Positions 32,277 to 42,234 of a DNA stretch of 64,000 nt are shown in pieces. Numbering within the stretch: the stretch's first letter is position 1; the number at the start of each line of letters is the position of its first letter. The position numbers were made by a program, and so were the translations under genes. The stretch comes from Codonopsis lanceolata (taxonomy: Eukaryota; Streptophyta; Magnoliopsida; Asterales; Campanulaceae). Under the pieces are notes generated by a model. It did not search any database, was not told where the DNA came from, and saw only the letters and a list, made by a program, of their open reading frames with translations. Location: assembly GCA_013146195.2 (NCBI GenBank), contig CM028378.1, forward strand, positions 91,880,295 through 91,944,294, read 5' to 3'.

Positions 32277-32690
32277 CGTAGGGTTTCAACCCGAAGTCCA
32301 TTATTATATTATTGACCTTACAACGACTCCGTTGAGTCTTAATTCTACGCTTCATTCTTTATGTGTTTCATAAACCCACAATTTACACTTTATTCAAATA
32401 TACAACAAAATCCCAAAATTCATTCGGGCTTGATTCCCAAGCCTAACAACCCAAGAACTCATTATAATCATAGTCAAACGAAACCCAAATGTCGTAGGAT
32501 TTCAACCCGAGTTCATTAACACATTATTGAACTTATTATGACTCCGTTGAGTCTAAATACTAAGTTTCATTCTTTATACGTTTCATCAATCTCAACATTT
32601 ACACCCACTTCAATTAATAACAATTTCTCCAATAATTCGGGCTTGATTCTCAAGCCCTAAAATTCATAACAAAACTCAACATAAATCATA
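32277..32690. repeat. 216-bp tandem duplication in the solo LTR
   Basis: Two diverged direct copies start at 32277 and 32493. Shared blocks are TTTCAACCCGA, GACTCCGTTGAGTCT, TTTCATTCTTTAT and TTCGGGCTTGATTC. The GACTCCGTTGAGTC stretch is itself an inverted repeat. The copies differ at many positions, so the duplication is old. It lies in the U5-like part of the LTR. Confidence 0.75.
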
Positions 32691-32908
32691 ACCCATTTCT
32701 TACAACACATAATAACATTCAAATCATCCTACTCATGGCATTAGCAAGTTTTTTTTTTTAGGGAAACATGGGCGGCACCCTGCACGATTTTATTAATAAA
32801 GAAAAAAAGGTACAAACTTGAGGGGGACAACCAGCCTTACCCTTATAAACGGGGGGACAGAGGAGCCTTACCTCGAAAAAGAGAAAGATACATAGGCAAA
32901 TAAAAGAC

Positions 32909-35900
32909 CTAGGACATACGAACATGAGAAGTGCCACTACTATCCAAAATATAATTCCCTCGAACCAAAGGGGGCAAAGCAGCAAGAGAGAAGAACTCTA
33001 AATCCGATCGAGTATCGACAACATAATTTGCAAGACCATCTGCAACCGAATTTGCTTCTCTATAACAGTGACTGAAGGAAAATAAAGCGTCCCTTTGCAT
33101 AGACAAAATGACACGAATATAGTAGAAAAGAGACCATGGAGGGAGAAAGCCTTTAGTAAGACAATTGTAAATGATCATAGAGTCCATCTCAATAATCACA
33201 TGACGATAACCATGAGAGTGAAGCCAGCTAACTCCATGAAAAAGGGCCTTGATTTCTGCAACTGTATTAGTGGCTGAACCATAAAAAGATGCATAAGCAT
33301 AAATAACTCTACCTTCAGAGTCTCGAACGATGCCCCCGCCACCACTAAGACCCGGATTGCCCCTACTAGCACCATCAGAATTAAGCTTGAGAAAGGACCC
33401 AGTCGGCTTGGCCCAACAAACTGCTTGAAGACGGATTTGCCGAATAGAAAGATTCCCACTACCCATAAGGAGAGAAAGGTCTTGAGAGATGGCATGTATA
33501 AGAGAGGAAAGAGATTTGCTGGAGCTGTCATGAAGGAGCGCATTACGGGCCTTCCAAACATGCCATAGAATGAGAGAAGGAAGAAGTTTATGAGCAGTGG
33601 AATTGGAACGCCAACCTGCCATACACCGATGCCTGATGGAGTTTCCCGAAATAGGAAGATCATGAGACAAACTAAAAGCCAACCAAATCGAAGAGGCCAT
33701 GTGACTATGGATGAAGAGATGATTAAAAGTTTCAATAAAGGGTTGAGAGCAACAAACACATTTGGAGACAATGTGAAAACCCTTATGAATTAAGGCTTCA
33801 TCAATCGGCAGTCTCTTTAAGAGCAACCGCCAAAGAAAGACTCCAATGTGAGAGGGAAGCAGATGGTGCCAGATAAATTTAGCTAGGGGAAAGGAAGGAG
33901 CTGCCGGCATAACCACTGATAAGGCCGAGGAAAGCGTGAATTTGCCAGATGATGTATTCGTCCAACAAGGGGAATCAGGCTGGGAAGAGAGAGAAACTCG
34001 CTGGCCATTAATAAAAGAGATGGCTGCTTCGGGCAAGATAGATAGGGCTAAGGGGTTTAGATTATTCCCTGAGGAATCAAACAAATCTTTAACTTGAGAG
34101 AGTTCACAATCAGGAGGTCTAGAAAGCTGCTGCCCCGGAAGCCACTGATCAAACCAAATAGAATTGTCTCCCAAACCAATATTCCAATGAATATAAGGCT
34201 CAGCTATAGGCTGAATAGACTTTAATCGACGCCAAACGTGAGATCCCTTAACAGCTGAAACAGTGGCATGCAAAGAGGAACAATATCTGGCTTTTAGGAA
34301 ATCTGACCAAATATTATTAGAGGTATGGAATCGCCACCAGAGTTTGATAGAATACGCTTGGACCAGAGCTGAGATTGAAGGGATACCAAGATTGCCTGTA
34401 GACTTAGATTGGCAACAGAAATTCCAAGCAACCCAGTGATATTTATTGGATCCCTCAGAGCTACTCCAGAAGAAGTTGGCAAGGACACTATCCATCATTT
34501 TAATCACTGATTTGGGAGGGTCTAAAGAAGCCAGAAGATAAGCTGAAACAGACTGAAGAACATGGAGAATAAGAGTAATTTTTCCGCCCGCATTGAGAAA
34601 AGTCCCTAACCAAGACTCCATCTTGGATCGGAGTTTTAGAAAAAGATGGTCAAAAATACTTCTAGTCTTCCTCCCATAATACAGCGGGCAGCCCAAATAG
34701 GTAATAGGAAGAGAGCCCAAGCGAAAACCCATAGAATCTGCAATACGACGAGCCTTATCAGGACTAACCAAAGGGGCTACAAAAACCCGACTTTTAGCTT
34801 TATTAACAGCCTGCCCAGAGATGTTTTCATAGAGCTGAAGGACTTCCATATGCTTGCGAATAGACCAGCGATTACCATTACAAAATATGATAATATCGTC
34901 CGCAAAGGAAAGGTGAGAAATCACAGGACAGCCACTAATGGTAGAAAACCGGGTACGAGGCTTCAAAATGTGCAAGTCATTAAGGCTCCTACTGAGCACT
35001 TCTGCTGCCAGAATAAAGAGACTTGGGGATAAAGGATCTCCCTGACGAAGACCCCGAGAGGAGTGAAAGAAGCCAGATGGAGAACCATTAATAAGAATAG
35101 AAAACCAGTTGTCTGATATTAGACGCCAGACAAGATCCAGAAAAATCTCATGAAAACCAAACTTGCGAAGGACCTGAATAAGGAAAATCCAAGAGACACG
35201 GTCAAAAGCTTTCGCCATGTCAAGTTTGAGAATGACGTTTGAACCATTAACCTTTTTCCCCAAGAAAAAAACTAGCTCTTGAGCCAAGAGAACATTATCC
35301 TGGATAACCCTGCCCTTAGTAAACGCACTTTGGTTGGGAGAAATAATCTGAGGAAGGAATTTAGCCAGACGAGAAGCAAGAAGTTTTGAAATAATTTTGT
35401 TGTAGAAATTACATAGACTTATGGGACGAAAATCTTTAAAAGTGGAAGGAGTGTCAACCTTAGGGATTGTGGCAATGAGGGTGCTAGTCCAGGAACGAGG
35501 GAGAGAGAACCCAACAAAAAACTCCAGAATGGCAGAATAGAGATCCTCTTGAATAATTTCCCAGCATGAAACAAAAAAATGGCCCGTGAAACCATCTGGG
35601 CCGGCAGCACTATCCTTATTCAAGCCAGTTATAGACAAAAAAATTTCTTCTTTTGAAGGCGGACTGATAAGAGAAGAATTCCATTCCTCAGAAACCATAT
35701 GTGGAATCATAGAGAGATCAAACTCAGAAGGGAACTGGTCGGCCTTGAGTTGATCAGAGAAATAATCCACGGCACCTTTAGTAATATCAGCTTCATTCTC
35801 AAGTAACAGATTCTCTGTATTACGTATAGAGTGAAAATGAAGGCGACGTTGAGACTGACGAACTGAGGCATGAAAAATTTTAGAGTTACCATCTCCCTCT

Positions 35901-36971
35901 TTAAACCACTGGGTCTTGGATTTCTGACGCCAATAAACCTCCTCCTGAGAAATAGCCTTGCGCAAAATTGCTTGGGCTCGTAAAAGAGCTGCTCTATTGT
36001 CGCTAGACGGATTGAGTTCAAAGAAAAGCTCCTTCTCCAAGGCTTCTTCTTCTGCATTTGAGACGGCCTGAAATATGTTCCCAAACACTGTTTTGTTCCA
36101 TTCACGCAAGGCTTGCTTGGTAGCTCGAAGTTTATTAGAAAAGAGCACCAAAGGTCGGCCCAAAGTAGAAGAGTTCCAAGCCGCTCGAACCACCGTGAGA
36201 AAAGTATCATGTCTGGTCCAGACATTAAGGAAACGAAACGGTTTGGCATTAGGAGCACCAGCTGGAGAAATACAAAGAAGCAATGGAGTGTGGTCCGAGC
36301 AAGTACGATTTAAGTGTTGGACTGAAGAAGCAGGGAACGCAGCCAGCCAGTAAGAATTGCAAAGAAACCGATCTATGCGCTGATGAATTGTAGCACCCGC
36401 TTCCCTTTTATTCCACCAAGTGTATTTAGGACCAGAATAGCCAAGATCTGAAAGACCACAAGCCACATTACAGGCATGAAAATCCATAGCGCCTACTTTA
36501 TCCCAGCCCCGACCACCTGATTTCTCTGAGGGATCCATAATGATATTAAAGTCACCACCTACCAGCCAGGGAGAGCTATTATTTTGAGCACTAATATCCA
36601 TTAATTTTGTCCAGAGAAGCTGATGGTCTTGAGAATCACATTTGGCATAAACACATGTGACTAATGCTGGATGCGGCCAGGAGTAATGCTGAGCTCGAAT
36701 GGTGACTTGTTGAGTAGAACTTTGCACTGAGAGCTGATTTAGAGACCAAATAGTGCTATTTAGCTGAAGCAGACCCAATATAGTGCTAATTAGAAATACA
36801 AAACTGAAATTTAAGACGGCGACTAATGAATTTAATTATATTCAAATCTATCATGGGTTCAAAGATAGAAATTAAAGAAATCTTGTGCAGTTTGATAAGT
36901 TGTTTAATACGAGCCACAGTAGGATCGTTCCCAACCCCGCGGGCATTCCAAAATAAGGCCTTAATATCCAT
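32909..36971 (-). pseudogene. LINE ORF2: endonuclease, reverse transcriptase, zf-RVT, RNase H; one frame break
   Basis: ATG at 36971 starts the APE-like endonuclease (ALFWNARGVGND, FEPMIDL) but the frame stops at 36786. A 1289-codon frame (36778-32909) continues, with PWLVGGDFNIIMDPSEKSGG and SDHTPLLLCI of the endonuclease. RT begins near codon 390 (AAGPDGFTGHFF, FRPISLCNFYNKIISKLLA, VILKLDMAKAFDRVSW, LRQGDPLSPSLFIL) with catalytic FADD near 626. A zf-RVT region lies at about 970-1030 (HHLLPSHIGVFLWRLLLKRL) and RNase H at 1130-1260 (LNSDGASRG, AEIKAL, IEMDSM, REANSVADGLA). ORF2 nicks the target and primes reverse transcription there. Only the break at 36780 stops it being intact. Confidence 0.9.
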
Positions 36972-38414
36972 GCGAAACTGTGGGAGATGAAGCTGCAGAT
37001 TTAGACTTTGATCGAAGGAGACGATCTGAAGAAGGGATTTGTTTCTTGGTTTTAGTCACCGGAGGACCAGGATCAGAAGCTAAATTAAGGGCTTCCAAAT
37101 TGGAATCATTCTCTTGAACACTGTCCTCTTCAATTTCAGTAAGCACCGCAAAAGAGTTAGAGATTAAGATCGGCTCAGGATCTTCACAAACAGTCACATG
37201 ATCGTCACCAACAGTGTCTGGGATGGAAGGGGGCTCTTGAGGAGGGAGGGTAGGAACTTGAACAGACGAACTAGAGGGGGCAGAAGCACATCCTTGGGCT
37301 ATAGAAGAGGTGGGAATAGCCGATGAAAAATTAGGGTTTTCATTAGGGTTTTCAGTATTAGGATTTTCAGAACTAGGGTTAGGGTTAGAGTTTACAGAAT
37401 TAATGTTTTGATCAAGGCATGGAGTTGGGTTTTGGGAGACCGAAGAAAGATTGTTCACTGCAAGGTTATCCGACTGATCTTTGCCCTGAGATGAATAAGG
37501 AGCGACATCAGGCTCAACTGTAGGAGAAAGATGAGGGCCAGGATCTGCATGGGCTTGAGCAACCGCCTCCTTAGGTTTCCAAACCATCTTGCTAGGCATC
37601 GGGTGGGAAGGAGCAGTCGGGGTATCGAGGCCGTTTCAGCTTCAATGGGATTTCAGTAAGACGAATGTTTTAGCTTGCATGAAGATCCCTCATGACCTTG
37701 ACGATGGCAGTGGTTACAATAGAGAGGAAGTTTTTCAGCAAAGACATGCTGCCAGAAACCTTCCCGATCACTACCACAGTCGATCCAAATGCGTTTAGGA
37801 AGTGGTTTGGTTAGATCAACTTCGATTCAAACCCTAGCCACACTTGGACGGGATAAAGAAGCAGTAGGATTGTCAAGGAGAAGAGGTTTTCCAATAAGAC
37901 TAGCAATGGATAATAATGCTTGTTTATGAAAGAGGTAGATAGGAAGGCCAGGCAGTTCAAACCAAACAGGAACAATTGGGCTCTCCACTTCCGGCCGAAA
38001 ATCTGGCGTCCACTTAAAAACACGCATAGGATAGGATCCTAAGAACCATTGATCCTTGATCCATAGTCGTTGATAATCATGCTTGTGATGAACTTGAATG
38101 AGGACATGCTTCGGATCCAAGTGGCCAAGGGTCACATCAACTTTAAGACCCAAAGTAAGAAAGTTCTTGCGGAGGGTTTCCATGGAAGGTTGACCATGAG
38201 AAAATTTTCCAACAAGAGTGAGATTGAAGGGTTTTGCAAGAAGGTTAATAAGATCTGATGTTAATCGCAAACATGGCTCGCCCTTGAAGGATGAAGTAGG
38301 AATGAGAGGAACAAAGGAAGAGGATTGAGGAGAAACTATGGAAGCAAAGGATTGTTTATAAGAAGGGGAGAGGGGCGCCGGAGGGTCATTAGCGACGGCA
38401 GAAGCCGCCGCCAT
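36961..38414 (-). pseudogene. LINE ORF1 (DUF4283 and CCHC zinc knuckle), broken
   Basis: ATG at 38414 opens a frame to 37827 with the DUF4283 nucleic-acid-binding domain of plant LINE ORF1 (KPFNLTLVGKFSHGQPSMET, WFLGSYPMRVFKWTPDFRPE, VPVWFELPGLPIYLF). An in-frame TGA at about 37829 sits at a position usually occupied by Cys. The same frame then continues with the zf-CCHC_4 region (LTKPLPKRIWIDCG, YCNHCHRQGHEGSSC) to about 37640. A second break leads to the frame 37599-36961, a Ser/Pro/Asn-rich C-terminus ending SHGY. The ORF1 stop codon overlaps the ORF2 start. ORF1 protein coats LINE RNA. Confidence 0.85.
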
Positions 38415-39087
38415 GATGGCTGAGACAAGCCGGCACTAGGGTTGGGAGAGGAACGTTTTTAGAGAGAGAATTTTTTTACATGCGCTTTACTTCCATTAGC
38501 AAGTTCATACCTCCAAAACCCACAAAATAGGCATACATGGCATACTTAAGTGTTCATTGCCCACAAATAGCATATAGATTGTTTTCCTTAGGGCCAATGA
38601 ACCAAAATCAAAAGAAAGTAACTTACCTAGCTCGGATGAAAACTCCAAAGAACGAAAATCCGATCGGTGAACTTGTTCTACTCGTCGAGGGCTTCACGAA
38701 TCCGAAGTTTGAAGGCAATCCGACGGTTGGATCTCCATGGATCGAAGAGAGAAGGAAGCTAGGGCTCAAAAAAATCTCCAAGAACTCTTTCTCTCTCTAA
38801 TACGTATGAAGGAGGAGAAGAAATGAAGAGGATTTCTGAAAATTGCAAAGGGTTTGGGCTTATATACCTCCATAAACCAAAAGGGTATAATAGGGAATTC
38901 CTTGGTACAATTAGTAAAGATTAGGAGTAATCACTCACTAATCTAACCTTAATTAACTTCTAACTAATGTTAGGACATGATTAGGGCTAAGTATGGGAGG
39001 TTAGAAAGGGTTTAGAGGGGGTTTGATGAGGGAAGGATAGGTATTTCTCGTCAAATCTCAAAACAGGGCAAAGCAGGGTCGGGGCAC

Positions 39088-39201
39088 CTTGCGGTCGCAA
39101 GGTGTCCTAGAGCATGCGACCACAAGCTCTCCAGCCCCTCTTGGTGTTTTTCTTTTGTTGACCTTGCGGGGGCAAGGCGTTTCCCCCTTGCGACCGCAAG
39201 C
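39088..39201 (-). promoter_or_regulatory. U3 palindrome module (D1 LTR)
   Basis: Palindromic units in 114 bp: CCTTGCGGTCGCAAGG, then GCATGCGACCACAAGC, then CCTTGCGGGGGCAAGG and CCTTGCGACCGCAAG separated by 7-8 bases. Order and spacing follow the module in the Athila LTR at 20229-20340. It lies about 220 bp upstream of the D1 TATA box (38866-38860) in the sense of transcription. Confidence 0.6.
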
Positions 39202-40241
39202 CTCCCAGACCAAAAATAGCTTAGAATTCAACCCCAAATGACCTCAAATACATAACCAAATCAACACAAGGTTCAAACCCCATCCAAAGTAGGTCTAGAA
39301 CTCCCATAGAACACCCACAAACAACTCCCGAAACAACTCAGAGCGAAACCGGGAAGAGGTGCAATAGCGTGCGACCGAAACGACGAATGAACTAGCAATT
39401 AAACGAGCAATGAAAGGAGACTTTAAGGCAAGTCTAAGGGCTAATGAAGAAGCTTGAATACTTCTAGAAAGTTGAATAACAACTAGGGGAATAAGAACCC
39501 CAAAGGAGAGACGATTATGTGACTCAATCCCCGAACTACGCGATAGAGACGAATGCTATCTCCAAAGCTTCCAAATCATCGATAGACTTAAGGAACATCT
39601 CCAACTTGAAGTCTAATACATCTAAACATGTTAATCAATCATCTTGTAAGGTTCTAGGACCAAACCGAGGTCTCGAACACAATACGCAAGCAAAATCTCA
39701 ATCGCGTTGTATTTCGACTATCGTCGAGTCACGACTTGTGACTTTAGCAAGTCGACAACTATAGGACATATCTTAATAGTGTTTTGGTCTTAATAAGGTC
39801 TCTCACACACATCTAGACCCTCTCGCAAACCAAACATGCAGTCAACAAAGGAAGAAGTGCAAGCATGGCACGCAAACCGAGCTAACCAAGGAGTAGGGTG
39901 TTACAATTTGCTCACCTCTTCATACTCTTCTTCTCTGGTAATGAATAAGAATTAATAGAGGATTTCGGTTCGGGTAGACCCAGATGACAGCTTCCGAGAA
40001 TTTTGGATTTAGTCTTTTCTTATTGAATTACTCGATAGTATTTTAAATAAATTATAGACTCATGTTAAGTATTAGATAGATTTTGTATTTAATTATTTTG
40101 GGTTTATTTTTACTTTAGTCAAAGATGTTTAAGATTTAATTATTATGAGATTGGAATATTTATGAATTAAGTTATGATTGATGGTGACGTGGCGAAATGG
40201 TGGGACCGCGGTGTCGGTTCCAAGTTTGGGGCGTTACAGGT

Positions 40242-40253
40242 TGGTATCAGAGC
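40242..40253 (+). other. tRNA-Met primer-binding site of element E1
   Basis: TGGTATCAGAGC follows the LTR end (40239) after two bases, an exact match to the common plant retrotransposon site complementary to initiator tRNA-Met. This establishes that the split LTR 28173-40239 is a 5' LTR and that the element runs to the right. Confidence 0.92.
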
Positions 40254-40429
40254 TTAGGCCTTAGATCCGGATGGTCTTAAGATTTAGGAACAGTTAAGAA
40301 TAAGAAGTGACACTACGATAGGATTATGATACTAGCATTAAGTTATGATTATAGCTAAGTTATGATCTCACTAATGATTAAGAAATGATTATTTTCGTTA
40401 AACTAATATACTCGTGTTACTTGTAGGAA

Positions 40430-40638
40430 ATGACGCGTAACAATACAAGTAGGGCAAGGGTCGCTCCACCCGTGACAGCTGCTAAAACGAGATTGAATAC
40501 GATGAACACTAGAATAGTCGAACTCGAGGAAATTAACCATGTATTGAAGCATGAGAACTAGCTGCTAAGGGATGATAACGAGTTGCTAAGAAATTATAAT
40601 CAGTTGCTAGTGAATGAAAACGGAGCTGTGGGTCCCAA
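40430..40638 (+). pseudogene. Start of gag of element E1, cut by the Sirevirus
   Basis: An ATG at 40430, 176 bases after the primer site, opens MTRNNTSRARVAPPVTAAK, followed by a Leu/Glu/Asn-rich coiled region with repeated NELLRNYNQLL-like units. One in-frame TAG lies at about 40559. The frame is interrupted at 40639 by the Sirevirus LTR. Only the N-terminal 60-70 codons are present, so assignment rests on position after the primer site. Confidence 0.6.
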
Positions 40639-41883
40639 TGAGCACAATAATAAGCTAGAAGGGGGGGGGGTTGAATAGCTTATTAACACTTTAAAAACTT
40701 TTAAGTAAGTTCCTTGAAGGTTACTTGCAATCTATGAAAAGAATCAAGTAGCGGAAGACCTTCAAGAAAATTGTTCCAGTCTCGCCGATAAGGACTACCG
40801 GTAGACCTTTTACGATTACTTAAGTTCTCAATAAATGGATAATATAAACAATGAAACTAAGCAGCTCAATAAATAGACAGACGAAGGAAATAACACAAGT
40901 ATTTTGGGATGGTTCACACTATAATGAGTGCTACGCCCACCACCAATGCAAATAACCTTGATTTAAATTGTGCACTATGTTTTCCACTTAGATCAATTAC
41001 AAAGAATATCCCTAATGGATCGTGTACAAAATATTGACTTGTATTTGGGTCTAGGGAATTAAATATCTCAAATACAATATATTTAATTAGCAAGAAGTAT
41101 AGTTAATGGAGGTAAACAACAAGAAGAATAAAACAATAATTGTTGAAGAGCGACTTCTTGTTGTTGACGAGGACTTCTAGATCTGTTGAGGATCTATTGA
41201 ATGCACCGAAATGAAAGACTTGGAGTTGAGTAGATTCGAGCAATTCTTTTGTGTTCGATTGATTCTGTACAGTTGTCTCTATTGTCGTCGTTGTTCCAGT
41301 CTTTAATGGCAGTATTTAAAGCAGATGCACTTCAAAAGATCCGTTGGAGAAGACGAAGACTTCAACTCTATTCATAAATGCATTAAATGCATGGGGTCGT
41401 CGATCAAGGAATTTCGTCTTCTCGTATAACTAGAGCAGATAATCATTTCGAGATCTTCAAAAAGGTGGGCGATTTGGTGTCGGATCCGAGAGATGAAGCA
41501 GAAAGTAGGGACATGCGCTTTTCTCGCTTTCATGCTCGAGATCGAAAAGTATTCCTCGCTTTCGGAAAGTTGCTTTCGGCTTGACATGTCGAGGAAAAGA
41601 CTTGGATTAATTCAAATAAGATATGGAAATAAGTTTGAATTAATCCACTAACTTCTATTTGGAGAGGACACGTAGAAGCGCATCACCGACACGAGGTCTA
41701 CCGATCTTAAGCTTTGAGTCTTAGGTGAAGCCGAGAAAGGGTCTTCCGTGAAACGAAAAAGTCCTACAAAAACTATACAAGGCAAAGTTCTATACACAGT
41801 TGCCACGCTAATCGTCTGATTAGCCACCTAAGTATAAAACTAATGTAATGTATCGAGATATAAATTTAACATAAGAATCAACA
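40639..41883 (-). repeat. Sirevirus 3' LTR
   Basis: On the minus strand it starts TGTTGATTCTTATG at 41883, directly after a purine-rich stretch (AGGAGGAGAT), and ends TTATTGTGCTCA at 40639. Just before the end is a run of ten C after TTCAA and then TTCTAGC, as in many Sirevirus LTR ends. The five plus-strand bases left of it, CCCAA, would be one half of its target duplication. Confidence 0.78.
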
Positions 41884-42234
41884 ATCTCCTCCTATTTATA
41901 TCCGGTCATCATTACTACAAATGAGGGTTTTAAAGCAAACTATTTAATAGATAATAGCATGTCTCGAGAAAGTTTATATATTACGTGTCGGTAGACATGC
42001 CTCTATTAAACAGAATAACACCTCGGATGCAAGGGACTAATCTAAGTGCATACAAGAATAAGAGAGTCAAAGAATAGCACACAGATCGCCATAGCCGTTT
42101 AAATCAATTTAAACTGAATGTTTAAATTCTAATTTTAGATAAACAATAAAGCGCAAGAATTTAAACAATATAATTTTTGAAAAAGCAAGTAATCATCGTA
42201 TTCATAAACAAGATGTTTACATTTGACAGGATTT

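Larger units (their letters stand above)
32751..38493 (-). mobile_element. Full-length L1-type LINE with RNase H (LINE-1b)
   Basis: A perfect 12-bp target duplication CATTAGCAAGTT flanks the element (32739-32750 and 38494-38505). On the minus strand it runs from a short GC-rich 5' leader through ORF1 and ORF2 to a poly(A) tail (T run at 32751-32759 on the plus strand). The 3' tail is the same as that of the truncated LINE at 2527-6507, so both belong to one family or close families. The ORFs carry few lesions and the target duplication is perfect, so this is among the younger insertions here. Confidence 0.93.
30320..39905 (-). mobile_element. Solo LTR of a Ty3 family (D1, about 3.8 kb) containing a LINE
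   Basis: On the minus strand it begins TGTAACACCCTACTCC at 39905 and ends CAGCCATA at 30320. Flanking 5-mers GTTTG (30315-30319) and ATTTG (39906-39910) form a target duplication with one change; the uninterrupted second copy of the host LTR shows one such 5-mer. Removing the LINE leaves about 3.83 kb with no coding sequence, so this is best read as a solo LTR. A TATA box (TATATAA, 38866-38860) lies about 1 kb into it. The LTR at 57661-56632, preceded by a polypurine tract, is a second copy. Confidence 0.75.
28173..40239 (+). repeat. Ty3/gypsy LTR (family E, copy E1), split by nested insertions
   Basis: It starts TGTAATACCCCGATAATTT at 28173 and ends GGGGCGTTACA at 40239, directly before a primer-binding site. 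Two insertions interrupt it: a Stowaway MITE (28254-28511) and a 9.6-kb block (30320-39905). Without them the LTR is about 2.2 kb. TATA box TATAAAA at 28684-28690. The part 29480-30319 plus 39911-40239 aligns with the second copy at 59940-63319, which proves the two halves belong together. The long U5 and TGTAAYACCC start suit the Tekay/Del group; this is inference. Confidence 0.82.

Noticed and set aside
32909..36778. 1289-codon frame as a host gene or fully active LINE
   Set aside because: It is LINE ORF2 without its first 65 codons in frame; ORF1 also has a stop and another break, so activity is unlikely.
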